A DNA stretch of 64,000 nt. Origin: Ligustrum vulgare. Taxonomy: Eukaryota; Streptophyta; Magnoliopsida; Lamiales; Oleaceae. Below are positions 23,397 through 34,984 of this stretch, piece after piece. The DNA lies in NCBI GenBank assembly GCA_963555705.1, contig OY743182.1, positions 51,526,592 through 51,590,591 of the forward strand. The letters run 5' to 3'. The position numbers and the translations under genes are program-made. The stretch's first letter is position 1. Each line of letters opens with the position of its first letter. The notes under the pieces were generated by a model that was given only the letters and a program-made list of their open reading frames with translations, made no database searches and was not told the DNA's origin.

Positions 23397-24368
23397 AGGG
23401 GTGGACAAAATAACCAAACCAGATCATACCAAACCAGAATCGAACCAAATCAAGCGGTTTGGTTCGGTTCTACATAAATAAAATAATGATTTGGTTCTTA
23501 GAATCAAGAACCATTCGGTTTCGGTTCTGGTTCCGGTTCTCTTTCCAGAATCAGAACCAGAACCAAGAACCAAACTAAATTTATACACACACACAAATTA
23601 GTGGATATTCATCTTACTAAAAAATTAAAATCTAAAATTAAAAACGTGAAATGAACAAAAATGTTATTTAATATACATTTTATCTCATTTCCTATTAGAC
23701 AAAGATTTTATAAATCTAAATTCTAATTATAATTCATTTTTCTTCTTTTCAATTATAGATACGTATTCACACTGCTTTACTTGTACTCCTATAACACAGC
23801 AATCGTTGCACTCCTTAGTCACCATCGACGGCATTAATCTTTATTTTTTAAAATTTATGTATATATAAATTTCGGCCAAATTCGTTATTTCTCAAGAATT
23901 AGCCCAAACTCAAATTGCAAATTCCATCACTAACTCACATGGCACCACGGTAGAATGAGACTCAGAATTTCATCGTAACATGTAACTATAAGTCTAACCG
24001 ACATTTATGTTTGATTCTCTAAGTTTCAAATGGACGACGAGCTTCCTTCAAGCGAGTTTCTTCTTCTTTGACTTAGAATAACATCACTTTTTCTAAATTT
24101 TTGTTTTGTTAACTAAAAATTTCATTTTCTATTTAGTAATATGTATATGAATTCTAATGAAGAAGTGGACATAAGCATGTTTTAATTTACATTTATTATT
24201 TAAAAATTCAATTAATGGTCCTAGAACTAAATTAGACCAAACCAGAACCGAGTAATTTGGTTCCATATCTTTAAAAAAATCAATTAATTTCATTATTAAA
24301 AAAACATCGATTTATGATTTAATTTCATTCTTCTAGAACTAGAATCAAACCGAACAAAGTCCACCCCT
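23397..24368. mobile_element. Element with AGGGGTGGAC / GTCCACCCCT ends
   Basis: The ends are inverted AGGGGTGGAC and GTCCACCCCT, and both subterminal zones are rich in AACCGAACC/GGTTCGGTT. A diverged fragment lies at about 33395-33530, and the element at 41835-43904 has the same style. No clear target duplication was found here, so the class is uncertain. Confidence 0.55.
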
Positions 24369-24417
24369 CCTCTTAAACCATCTGACTGACTGACTCTCTC
24401 GAAAAAAAAAAAGAAAA

Positions 24418-24736
24418 ATGAAAAACTCAAATGTCAGTCGCGTCTCCGACATCTTCCCGATTTCTCCCCCACCTCTGAACCACCGGCCACTCTCCCTCTC
24501 CCCACCAAAACCAGCAGCCCAACTGTTCGAGTTTCGATCGATGTTCGACTTCGAACAAACCAACCCCGGACGCCTGCTCAGCTGCTCAACCGTCCACAGC
24601 TGCGCTCCGCAGCTCCGCGACATGTCGACGCCCGACGCCTACTCAGCTGCTCTTTTTCCAAATCTAACCCAGTACTTCCTCGAATCCTTCATTCCTCATT
24701 TTGCCAGTCTCGCGGCACAGCACAGGTTAGGGGCTT
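24418..24736 (+). pseudogene. Exon-like segment, unidentified, in the CACTA interior
   Basis: A Ser/Pro-rich frame of about 105 codons ends at a plausible donor (CACAG|GTTAGG, 24736/24737). It is more GC-rich than its surroundings and is followed by long AT-rich intron-like DNA with a possible acceptor at 25237. It might be the 5' exon of the remorin-like gene copy downstream, but no remorin motif is visible in it. Confidence 0.4.
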
Positions 24737-26259
24737 TTTCTGTCTTGATTAATATATGATATTCTTTTTTGGTTAATTTTGACTCTCATTTTATCTTTAT
24801 TTTGTTATTAGCTGCTAACCTGTCTTGGTTGTGACTTGTTGGTTGTATTTGCTTATGTTTGTTTGATTCTAGTATTTTATGAATCGCTAGCTATGGTTCG
24901 TCATAATACCGAAATGTGCATCACTTCTGTAATGAACTTGAGGGTCAAATAGCATGTTTAGTTTGGTAATGTAGACTCTTTAGTACTCTGACAAAAGAAA
25001 ATTAGCTAAATCTTGTCAATTGTACAACCCAATCTTGTCTAAAATTGTGTACCAAACACGTCCAAAGGTTTCTAGCATCTCCAATATTTCTGATTGCTGG
25101 TAATTGCCTGGGTTTTTCTTTTTGCAGAGTAGTTTCTTCACAGTATGTGTCTTGTATATTATGCAGTTCATAAGAGGCCGCTTCATTTCTTTTCATCATC
25201 AATTATAGCATAAGAATATCTTAGATATTTTTTTGCAGGAATATGATGAGGGGATTCAACTTATCTGAATGAAATGCTTAATTCTTAAGTGAAAATTCTT
25301 TGTACATGTCACGAGGTTAGTTCTTGAATGCAGCTGAAGAATTACTCTTAACACTATTTTCATTGGTCACTTTTACTGGAAAGGAAAGTTAAAGAGTTAT
25401 GTTGGAAGGGTGGTGCCTCATTAGAGTGTTTACTGATCTCTAGACCAGAGTAAAGTCCTTGCAGCAGTGCCTCCATTGAGTACTTCTAAATTATGATCCA
25501 CGGCTACTTTTGTTGTAGGAGGTTGTGTTAAGTCTACTTCACCAGCCATTAGTACTTCACTACTTTCCTTACACGAAATTGCGAAATTTGTGTTCGAAGT
25601 ATGAGTTTAATTAGGCTAAATATGAAGTTAATTATTTTGGTGAAAAAAGAACAGAATTGGTTATAGATTCGATTATGGTTAGTAAATTATAGGCATGTAA
25701 TGTATACTTGTGCTCCTTTTTCCTAACTTTCAACAGATTTTTCGTTCATGTCAAATGCCTTTACTAACAAACAATCTCATTAAGTAGAAATGTTTTCATC
25801 AATTGATTATATCTTTTTTGACGGAGAGGAACAACAGGTTAGAAACTTACTGATGAAATTGGAGGGACTGGAATCATGTGATTGAGCTCCTTTCTGTTTG
25901 TGAAGGTAAGGATCTTCGCTGTTTGATTTAGTTGGATAGCTTATAGAAGTGCTTCCTTTGAGTAAATATAAATATTATGGGAGAGGAGGTGCAGAGTTCT
26001 AAATTTTTGTTTCTTTCTTATAAGTTGTTACCAATGATGCAATTTGTTTTTTTCTACTTGAGTAGCATAAATGATCTTCACTTCATTTTACTAAGTACTT
26101 CGATCCCATAAATGCTTAATGATGAATTTGAAAGTGAGAACTTGTTTCTTTATTTTGTGTGCCTACTTCATTTTACTAAATCTGTGAGCAATAGCAAACA
26201 AGTATAAATCATAGAGCGGGAAAAAAAAGAAAGAAGGCGAAGAACACAAATATAGTGGA

Positions 26260-26951
26260 GATCTCACTTCTCTGAAAACCAATTCTTTTTGTCTGAGGGC
26301 AGACAAGTGGTTGCTGAGAGGGAGGATGTGAAGTGGTGAACGAGTTGAATTGGAGAAAAGACTGGCTCTGATCAAAGCATGGGAAGACAGTGAAAAAACA
26401 AAAGCAGACAATAAGTAGAATTTTCTTAGTAGTCCGTAAAATTTTATTTTTATTTTTGTGGTGGGGGTGGGTGGGTGGGTGGGAGAAGGGGGGAGGTGTT
26501 GGACATGAGCATGGATAGGATGACTTTTACAGGGTCTAGTAAATTTTCATTTTTATTGGCGAAATAATATTTTCTTGAAAGAGTAGCCTTTTAATGGCCA
26601 AATTGGCATATCAGCTATATTTATTACTTTTTTGATAGAAAAGAAAATATTAGAGATATACAGAGAAAAGTTTCAAAATCAAAGTATATTTTGGAATTTC
26701 TTATGTGCAATTTGCAAAGAATCATGCAAAAAGAATCTAAATCTAATTTTATTTTATTTTTAATTTTTTATATTCATTTTCTTGCTCAAATCTCGGAAAA
26801 TATGCAAAGACTATCTGCTTGAGTTAAAAGAATACTTTTTTTTAATTGAAATTATATTTTAGGGCCTACAAAAAAAAAAAAGATGTCTTCATTAGAATCT
26901 TGGGAGAATACTAAGAGAGCATTTGTTGAGGCACAAATAAAGCAAATTGAG
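26260..26951 (+). pseudogene. Remorin C-terminal exon fragments (captured gene piece)
   Basis: Exon A ends at 26414 and encodes RVELEKRLALIKAWEDSEK before the donor. Exon B (26863-26951) encodes AYKK...SSLESWENTKRA and VEAQIKQIE. The junction (AA|GT at 26414/26415; TTTTAG at 26862) rejoins in phase at Asn-Lys-Ala-Tyr, as in remorins, membrane-nanodomain scaffold proteins with a coiled-coil C-terminus. A frameshift before 26341, an A-run near 26870-26881 that is out of phase with the following frame, and the lack of the last exon mark it as non-functional. Confidence 0.75.
26459..26497 (+). other. G-quadruplex-capable tract in the remorin intron
   Basis: Several GGG runs separated mostly by single T residues (GGGTGGGTGGGTGGG) lie in the 448-bp intron between the two remorin exons. 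The tract resembles that in the DC1 3' UTR. Confidence 0.7.
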
Positions 26952-27656
26952 GTGAAGAATTCTTGATTTTATGCTGTTTGTTGAAGCTTAATTTTGTCTT
27001 CTGCTCATATTGTAGCTATTTACTTATGATGTAAAAGTATTAGATACAAGTATAGTTGCATGTAGTAATCACTAAGCCACCAAGGAAAGAAGGTATTTAC
27101 AACACGCTTCTGCCTTTCCCTCCCTTTCCCTCCCTTTCCCTCTTACATATGATCTCAATCAACCATATTCTGTATACTTATAGAATTGTTCTAGTGGGAT
27201 TAACCCCATTATTCACAATCCCCTCACATGGGGTTAACCATTAGTTTAGCCCCATGGCACCACTAGCATTTCTCATTTTTTTATATGGCCCCTCAGTTAT
27301 GTTCCATTTGCTCTTTAGTTGTGGGATGAAATTATTATTGATTTGTGAGTTTAATGTTGGTTTGCAAAATTGATTTCAAATTATAATTTCTGCAAACAAG
27401 TAATCATAAATTATTTTGTGTGATGTTTGATGTTGTTTGAGTTGTGAATGATGTTTTAAATTATTATATTAGCTATGATTTTTCTCTACAGGTTGGCTAA
27501 GTCCAAATGATAGGGGGAGATTTTGTCGAAATTTCTTTAGAATTTCACAATCGAAAATGATTATTTTAATATTTATTATGATTATGATTTATTTTTTCAT
27601 TTTAAAGTGAAAGGAACCTTGATTTATACAGTTTGGAGAACCAAAAGTCGCAAAAG
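26952..27656. other. CACTA interior without recognised gene
   Basis: Contains a CCCTCCCTTT tandem (about 27117-27141) and AT-rich sequence. The remorin fragment ends at the start of this stretch and the foldback begins at its end. Confidence 0.5.
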
Positions 27657-27659
27657 TAA

Positions 27660-28181
27660 GGTGGCGTTCTGTTTGTATTTTATTTTGTATTTTCATTTTC
27701 GAAAATGTTTTGTATTTTGTATTTTGTGTTTTCATTATTGTTTTCAAATTTGCTGAAAACGCGTTTGGTTTGTCATTTCTGAAAACTGTTTTTGAAAATG
27801 AAAAGCTGGAAAACACGTTCTGTTTGAAATTTTGCAGAACACTATTTAAACTATTTTTAATTAATTTGCTTGCAGAATACTACTAACTCCAACTCAAATT
27901 TCCTTTCACAATACACTAAAAATATGGTTACATGCAACACACTAATGTGAGCATTAAGAGTCTATATTAACACAACTTGGTCAGGTTCGGGACTTGAGAA
28001 AACTCTACTTCTATTAAAATCCAGAAAATGCAAGTTCTTTCAAAACCACCAGAGTCCATTTATCATTACATTTTTTGAAATATAACAACAAGAATTCTCA
28101 TTTAATTTTTTTTTTTTGTAATGTTGATATTGAATTGAATAAAACTTTATTTAAACTAAGTTCCATGTTAGGATAATTCTC

Positions 28182-28213
<32 letters not shown>

Positions 28214-29357
28214 TATTTAGGCTTAGTTCCAAGTTAGGATAATTCTAAAAAAAATAATAAAAAAATAAAAACTTTATATTAAGCTTAGTTCTAAGTTAAG
28301 ATAATTCTATTAAAAAAAATAAATAAATAAATAAAAAAATTCCCAAAACGCGTTTTCCGCGTTTTGGACATTTTTTGTCGAAATACACACAAAAAGCCCA
28401 AAAAGATGTTTCGGGCGTTTTCCGTTTTGTGTACAATTTTTTTTTTTGTTTTCCAAAATGCCCTTGTTCTCTTTGCTGTTTTGAGGTTGTTTTCTGTTTT
28501 TATTTTCGAAAACGCTAAAAACGCGTTCTCTTTACCATTTTCGAAAACGCATTTTGGAAAACAAAAAAAAAATTTGTACACAAAACGGAAAACGTCCGAA
28601 ACATCGTTTTGGGCGTTTTGTGTGTATTTCGACAAAAAATGTCCACAACGCGTTTTGAGAATTTTTTTTTTCTTTTTATTTATTTATTTTATAGAATTAT
28701 CTTAACTTAGAACTAAGCTTAATATAAAGTTATTATTTTTTTATTATTTTTTTTTAGAATTATCCTAACTTGGAACTAAGCCTAAATAAAGATTTTTTTT
28801 TTTATTTTTTTTTATTTTTTATTTTTTTTTTGAGAATTATCCTAACTTGGAACTTAGTTTAAATAAAGTTTTATTCAATTCAATATCAACATTACAAAAA
28901 AAAAAAAAAAAAAAAAAATTAAATGAGAATTCTTGTTGTTATATTTCAAAAAATGTAATGATAAATGGACTCTGGTGGTTTTGAAAGAACTTGCATTTTC
29001 TGGATTTTAATAGAAGTAGAGTTTTCTCAAGTCCCGAACCTGACCAAGTTGTGTTAATATAGACTCTTAATGCGCACATTGGTGTGTTGCATGTAACCAT
29101 ATTTTTAGTGTATTGTGAAAGGAAATTTGAGTTGGAGTTAGTAGTATTCTGCAAGCAAATTAATTAAAAATAGTTTAAATAGTGTTCTGCAAAATTTCAA
29201 ACAGAACTTGTTTTCCAGCTTTTCATTTTCAAAAACAGTTTTCAGAAATGACAAACCAAACGCGTTTTCAGCAAATTTGAAAACAAAAATGAAAACATAA
29301 AATACAAAACATTTTCGAAAATGAAAATACAAAATAAAATACAAACAGAACGCCACC
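27660..29357. mobile_element. Foldback element, 1.7 kb, nested in the CACTA
   Basis: The left arm starts GGTGGCGTTCTGTTTG and the right arm ends with its complement, with TAA on both sides (27657-27659, 29358-29360). The arms run nearly to the centre and include three tandem GTTAGGATAATTCT-type units on the left (28150-28310) mirrored on the right (28690-28850). A CG-rich core (28340-28660) is itself an inverted repeat. The 3-bp target and G-rich end fit PIF/Harbinger-like MITEs; no protein is encoded. Confidence 0.8.
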
Positions 29358-29909
29358 TAAATGTTTTAGAACCATATTTTTGTTTTGAGGCTTTCTTGCT
29401 TTATATTTTGCAAAGTAAATAACTCGACTTGGCTGTGGTGTCGAAACATTTTAATTATTCTATTCGATATTGCAAAGTTGTGGCAACAAAGAATTTAGTA
29501 CTATAATTTATATATAGATATAGATTAGTAGATATATGATTGATTTTTATATTCATATTAATTAATCATTACTCTATTTGATTCACAGGTTTTGGAGTGT
29601 TTTTTTGGATCGTTGAAGTCATTTCGACCGATGAAGAATAAAATTTTCATGATTATAAGTGCTTGCATTAACATTCGTTATGTCATTGTAAATCAATTTG
29701 GAACCTTAATTTTTGTTTTATATTAAAATATATTTGATCTAATTTGCTTTAAAATGCTTGCACTTTATTTTGAATAATTGATTTATTTATAGAATAAGTG
29801 TTTCATATTTTACATATTATGTATATGTTTGAGAAATTTGTTGATTATCGGTGAAATTATCAATATTGACTTCGGAAAAATTAAAAAAAAAATGTAAAAG
29901 ATTAACGAT

Positions 29910-30290
29910 AATGCGTAATGAGTGTTGCCAAAAGTATCAATCGCAATACGCGGTGAATGTTTTCAAAAGTATCAACTGCAATGCGCAAAGAACGTTGTTA
30001 AAAGTATTTATCACAATGCGCAATGAACGTTGTCAAAGATCTACTGCAACACGTGTTAAACGTCGCCAAAAGTATCAATCACAACGCGCAATGAACACTG
30101 TCAAAAGTCGATTGCAACACGCAGTGTACGTTGACAAAGGTCTACTACAACGCATAATTCATGCTTTTGCAACACATAGTGAACGTTGTCGTATTTGTCG
30201 TATTCTTTCCCTCTACGACAACACTGCGATTTACAACATGCACACGAACGCTGCAAAAGGTCTTTTGCAACATTTTTTTCGCGTTGCCGT
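29910..30290. repeat. Right subterminal repeats of the CACTA element
   Basis: About eight units of roughly 33-36 bp with the pattern CAATGCGCAATGAACGTTGTCAAAAGT. The 185-aa frame crossing them is a by-product of the repeat and is not called a gene. Confidence 0.75.
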
Positions 30291-30313
30291 ATACTATTTT
30301 TGTTGTAGTGGAC

Positions 30314-31261
30314 ACAAGTCACAATGTCACTTTTTATCACTTTACGAGATTTTTAATAAAAAAGTGGCACAATACACAATATCACTTTTTATTTTAATAA
30401 AAAAGTGACAAAATACCACTTTTAAAAAAATAAATCCTTCTACTAAAAAAAGTAACAAGGAGTGTCACTTTTTATCACGTTTTCTTTTAACTAAAAAGTG
30501 AAAAGATTGCCACTTTTCTAAAACTTCTGTCACATTTTTAATATTTTTCTCACTTTTTTTTTTTTTTTTTAAAAAAAAAGGTGACACAACATCACTTTTT
30601 ATTACTTTTTCTTTGAACTAAAAAGTTACACATTACCACTTTTTTCTATTTGAATCACTTTTTCAATTTTTGCAATACTCATTACACATTCTCAAAAAAG
30701 TAGCATTGTGTCACTTTTTATTTAAACTAAAAATCACGTTTTCTATGAACTAAAATGTGACACTATGTCACTTTTTTGTCACATTTTTCTACTTGAATGT
30801 CACTTTTTCGATTTTTGTAATATTCATTAATTAATAACAAATTACACAAGTTCACAAGTACTAATAGATGCATTACACATTCTCCGTAAAACGTGACATT
30901 CACTTATAACTTTGCTCAAATTTGTTATAGGTGTAACTTTGAAGATGGACCGAATTTTGCGATCTAAATGTGCGGTTATATTGCGAGATGAAGTTGATAT
31001 TCCCGTAGTAAAATATTTCTTTTGTCAAATGATGATATTCTTTTGCGAATTTGTTAAACATTATCAACACTTTCTTTCGTGGATTTGTTATTCTGTATTG
31101 TGGATTTATTAGACATTATCAAGACTTTATTTTGTATGGATTTAAAAATTCATAATGTATTTACTTTTGTTTTTTATTTAAAGTACCATTTTAATGAAGT
31201 AATTACAAAAATTTGGGTTTTATAAATAATTTGTTCAATAATATTTTAAAATATATATATA
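30314..31261. repeat. GTCACTTTTT-rich repeat, right part
   Basis: Continues the motif array seen at 22291-22882 (GTCACTTTTT/AAAAAGTGAC), fading after about 30900 into AT-rich DNA with a TA run at 31250-31266. No gene recognised. Confidence 0.6.
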
Positions 31262-31568
31262 TATATAGCAACGTTCAAAAAATTTTGCAAACGGTATACG
31301 GAAACACTTAAAAAACGTTGCAAAAAGGTCTACCACAACACTTAATAAACGTTGCAAAAGGGTCTACGGCAACACTTAAAAAAGGTTGCAAAAGGGTCTA
31401 CCGCAACACTTAATAAACGTTGCAAAAGGTCTTTTGTAACGTTCAAAAAACGTTGCAAAAAGTTTTTTTCTCTACGGCAACACTGCGATTTGCAACATTT
31501 GCCAAACGTTGCAAAAACCTTTTGGCAACATTTTTTGAGTGTTGCAAAAGGCTATTTTTTTTGTAGTG
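31262..31568. mobile_element. Truncated right end of a second CACTA element
   Basis: Ends TTTTTTTTGTAGTG at 31568. It contains four to five tandem units of about 34 bp built on AACACTTAATAAACGTTGCA and AAAGGGTCTAC. These resemble, but differ from, the subterminal units at 29910-30290, so it is a related family. The left terminus is missing. Confidence 0.7.
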
Positions 31569-32140
31569 ACACCAATAAACTTGTATAAACTTTTATATTA
31601 ATATGAACTAAAGCCCCATATATATAGGGGGAATAAAAGATACATAAGGTAATAATACATAGGGTTTTAGGGATACAACTGTCATTCACTAATACAATAT
31701 AATATTTACAACACTCAATATGTTTTATATTCTTAAAATATCTTTTAAAATACATGATATTTAAAAATAGGCCTCTTAAAGTTTTGTATTTATGTACTTG
31801 ACCCTTTAGAAATACAAAGTTCAAAAATGAGATCAAATTTGCATAATTTCAAAAATCAGGTTATAATTAGTATTAATTAATTAAATAAAATTATTAAAAT
31901 TATTTTATTAATTACATATATTGAGATCACAAATTTATATAATTTCAGGTCATGAACACAATTTTTTTAGGTGACAAATTGATGTTCAACGATTACTCGT
32001 ACTCGTTCAAGATTCTGAATTCATCTCGTCCCTTCTAATTTGTGCTAGAAAAAGAGCAACAAAGAATTTCATGTACTTTGCATAACCAACTGGTTCTGTT
32101 TAAGTTATCGATACCGACAATAAAGATAAGAAACAAATAT
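31569..32140. other. Intergenic, nothing recognised
   Basis: AT-rich DNA between the CACTA end and the next element. No coding or element structure was supported. Confidence 0.5.
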
Positions 32141-32143
32141 TCA

Positions 32144-32466
32144 GGGGCCGTTCTCTTTGTATTTCGATTTTGGATTTTGAGTTTTGGATTTTGTTTTGAA
32201 TTTTGGATTTTGGTTGTTTGTTTTGGGATTGCTGAAAACATGTTCTCTTTGTGATTTTGGAAAACTGTTTTCAAAAATAGAAAACTGAAAAATGTGTTTA
32301 CTTTGTAATTTTTTAATATATTTATTTTGTGATATTTTATATGTAAAAAATGGTTGATTTGTTGTATTACATTAATTTTAATGCTAATAAATCAGTTAGT
32401 TCTCTATGTCAATAAATTCATCATTAATATAAGAACTTCAAGTGAAGGAAGTGTCTCACATTTACA

Positions 32467-32512
<46 letters not shown>

Positions 32513-32947
32513 AAATTACCAAAAAAAAAAATCTTAACATGGATCTATATAATAGCAAAATAATATAAGAATTTCAAATGAATAAAGTGTCTTACTTTTA
32601 CAAAAAAAAAATAAATAAATAAAATAAATAAATTTACAAGAAAAAAAAACTTAACATCGATCTATATATAATGACAAAATAATATAAAAATTTCAAATGA
32701 AGGAAGTGTCTCACTTTTACAAAAAGTAAAAATAAAAATAATTTACAAAAAAAAAAAAAAAATTACATGAATCTATATATAATGAATAAATAATATAAGA
32801 ATTTCAAGTGAAGGAAGAGTTTCACATTTAAAATAATAATAATAATAATAATAAATAAATAAATTACAAAAAAAAAACTTAACATGGATCTATATATAAT
32901 GACAAAATAATATAAGAACTTCAAGTGAAGGAAGTATCTCGCATTTA

Positions 32948-32982
<35 letters not shown>

Positions 32983-33180
32983 AAAACGCGCGTTTTGGTC
33001 GTTTTGGACTTTTTAACACAAAATATCCAAAACGCAATAAAATCGTTTTGAGTTTCCTTTATATTTTTTTTTTGTATTTTGGAAAACGTGTTTCTGAAAA
33101 TGGGTAAAATGAACGCGTTTTTGATATTTCCAAAAATCGAAAATTCAAAACGGACTCAAAACAGCAAAGAGAACGGGGCC
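32144..33180. mobile_element. Tourist-like element with internal tandem repeats
   Basis: The ends are GGGGCCGTTCTCTTTG and CAAAGAGAACGGGGCC (two mismatches as inverted repeats), flanked by TCA on both sides (32141-32143, 33181-33183). The subterminal zones are TTTTGGATTTTG-like in inverted order. The middle (about 32410-32960) holds five tandem units of 105-145 bp. No protein is encoded. The ends resemble those of 27660-29357. Confidence 0.75.
32410..32960. repeat. Five tandem units inside the Tourist-like element
   Basis: Each unit contains AATATAAGAA(C/T)TTCAA, GAAGGAAGTGTCTCAC and GATCTATATATAATGA, joined by A-rich or AAT-microsatellite spacers (for example AAT/ATA at 32467-32505). Unit starts lie near 32415, 32563, 32680, 32788 and 32907. 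Confidence 0.75.
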
Positions 33181-33183
33181 TCA

Positions 33184-33782
33184 AGGAATCTTTATGTTAC
33201 TAGTGACTTCCATTGAATTAGTAGCCGACCCAATTTTGCACGTTAAGAGTGACCAATTCTTGCTTGCTTACCTGGAAATCAAGTTTACTAGCTTGCACAC
33301 TTGTCTTCACTTGTCGAAGACAAAGACCAACCATGAATTCCTTGGAAATTATTGTTAGTCAGAGGGTAGATAAAATAATTGAATTAGACTAGATCAAATT
33401 AGAACCAAAATCAAATTAAGCGATTTGGTTGTTCGATTCTACATAAAAAAAAAAAAAAAATTGTTTGGTTCTTAGAATTAAGAACCATTTAGTTTCGATT
33501 TTGAATAGTGCCAATGAAATTGAATGAATAATATCAATTGAGATTTTGAATCTTTTATATACTAGTTTTTGTGCGTGCGTTGCATATTGCCAATATTTTC
33601 TTATCAGAGAAGTTTCGAATAATGATTTCTTGTTTGATACTTCACATGTCCCATAATAAAAGACTCATTTCTATTTTTACACAAATTAAGAAAACATAAT
33701 TATTATATGTTGAAAATATAAATTTGGTTTTATATTACCTAATATATCCCTACATTAATTAAATAATAAGTAGTTCATATGT
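33184..33782. repeat. Dispersed repeat fragments
   Basis: About 33395-33530 is a diverged piece of the GGTTCGGTT-rich element at 23397-24368. About 33545-33730 matches 35893-36095 (TTCGAATAATGATTTCTTG, TTTGATACTT, AAAACATAATTATT). The phrase TATACTAGTTTTTGTGCGTGCGTTGCA recalls Helitron-type ends when read in two halves, but this is weak. Confidence 0.5.
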
Positions 33783-33785
33783 GTT

Positions 33786-34620
33786 CACTACAAGAAAATC
33801 ACTCAACAGCGATCACGTTTGTCGTCGCTAAAAAGCCAAAAATCGTCTCTATTGCTCAATAGCGACGACAAAGTCGTTCATAATAGTCGTCGCTTTAGGT
33901 CTGTGGCTGATTCTAAATAGCGACAACACAATCGTCTCTATTGCTTCAGAGTCTATTGCGACGACTTTGTCGTCTCTAATAATTAAAATATTTTATTAAT
34001 TTTTTTTTTGTGACTTGCTCCACCGGCCCAATTTTGACCCAATCCAAATTTCGACCCGACTCGTCAATTCAAGCATTTTATTTAATTCCTATGATATATA
34101 TGTGCATTATAGGACTCGGACCCTTGATCAAAGGGTTATGTGGCATTGTCTAAACCATTAGGGCAACTCAATTCTTATGTTTGTTTTTGTTTTAACTAAT
34201 ATATATTAGTTAGAAAATTGTATAAATATATAGTAAGAGAATTAAAAAAAAAAATTTGAACAAAACTAAATATAATATTTTACACGTTTATATATATATG
34301 TAATAAAAAAAAATTGAAAATTAGGGACGACTTAGTCGTCGCTAATATATAGTATTAGAGACGACTATTAAAAGTCGTCGCTACTACTATATATTAGAGA
34401 CGACTAAAAAAGTCGTCGCTAATTATATTGGGACGACAGGAAAGTCGTCGCTAATACCTACCCTATTGCGACGACATTCTTTGTCGTCGCAATTGTTTCT
34501 GGTATTAGGGACGACTTTTATGAGTCGTCACTAATAGTTGGCGTATTTGTGATGACAAAATTGTCGTCCCAATAGGGTGGATGCTAAATTTCGTCGTTGT
34601 TGCGCTAATTTCTTGTAGTG
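33786..34620. mobile_element. CACTA MITE, 835 bp
   Basis: Begins CACTACAAGAAAATCACTC and ends GCTAATTTCTTGTAGTG, with target duplication GTT on both sides (33783-33785, 34621-34623). Both ends carry GTCGTCGCTAAT repeats in inverted order (33810-33980 and 34325-34600). There is no coding capacity. Confidence 0.9.
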
Positions 34621-34984
34621 GTTGATAACAATGCATATTAAATAGATGTATATTAAAAAATTAAGACATTAATATAATCTCAATAAGGAAAGTAACATAT
34701 AATTTGGGACAAACCAAAAAGGAAAACGAAAGAAAAAATTAATGAAAGATGAAATTCGTTGCTAATGGATCATTTTAAATGACTAAAATTTCTGGTACAA
34801 TTTAGTAATTCGAAAATAATTTAACGAAGTATTGTTCGAAAGCTTCACATCAATATTAAGATATTGTAATTACGACTTTATTTGAACACTCATAATTAAC
34901 TTAACGAAAAAAAAAGTAACACAAAATAATAAAAATAGGAATATGAGAAGGTCTCCACAAAGATGTCCAAGGTAATCTTTGGAC

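Larger units (their letters stand above)
22886..30310. mobile_element. CACTA transposon, 7.4 kb, non-autonomous, carrying remorin exons
   Basis: Starts CACTACAAGAAAAAAGGC and ends TTTTTGTTGTAGTG, with the 3-bp target duplication GAC on both sides (22883-22885, 30311-30313). Both ends carry arrays of short CG-containing repeats built on GCAACGCGCAATG (22900-23310 and 29910-30280), the subterminal sites of CACTA elements. No transposase was found. Inside lie a GGTTCGGTT-rich element (23397-24368), gene-like exons with remorin similarity (24418-26951) and a foldback element (27660-29357). The remorin DNA may have been captured (Pack-CACTA). Confidence 0.8.

Noticed and set aside
24345..24623. 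92-aa minus-strand ORF
   Set aside because: It overlaps the exon-like plus-strand segment and has no recognisable motif; treated as a shadow.
29851..30408. 185-aa plus-strand ORF as a gene
   Set aside because: It is the read-through of CACTA subterminal repeats and shows no protein-like composition or domain.
31290..31470. CRISPR-like array
   Set aside because: The repeats are contiguous, degenerate and lack unique spacers; they are CACTA subterminal repeats in a plant genome.
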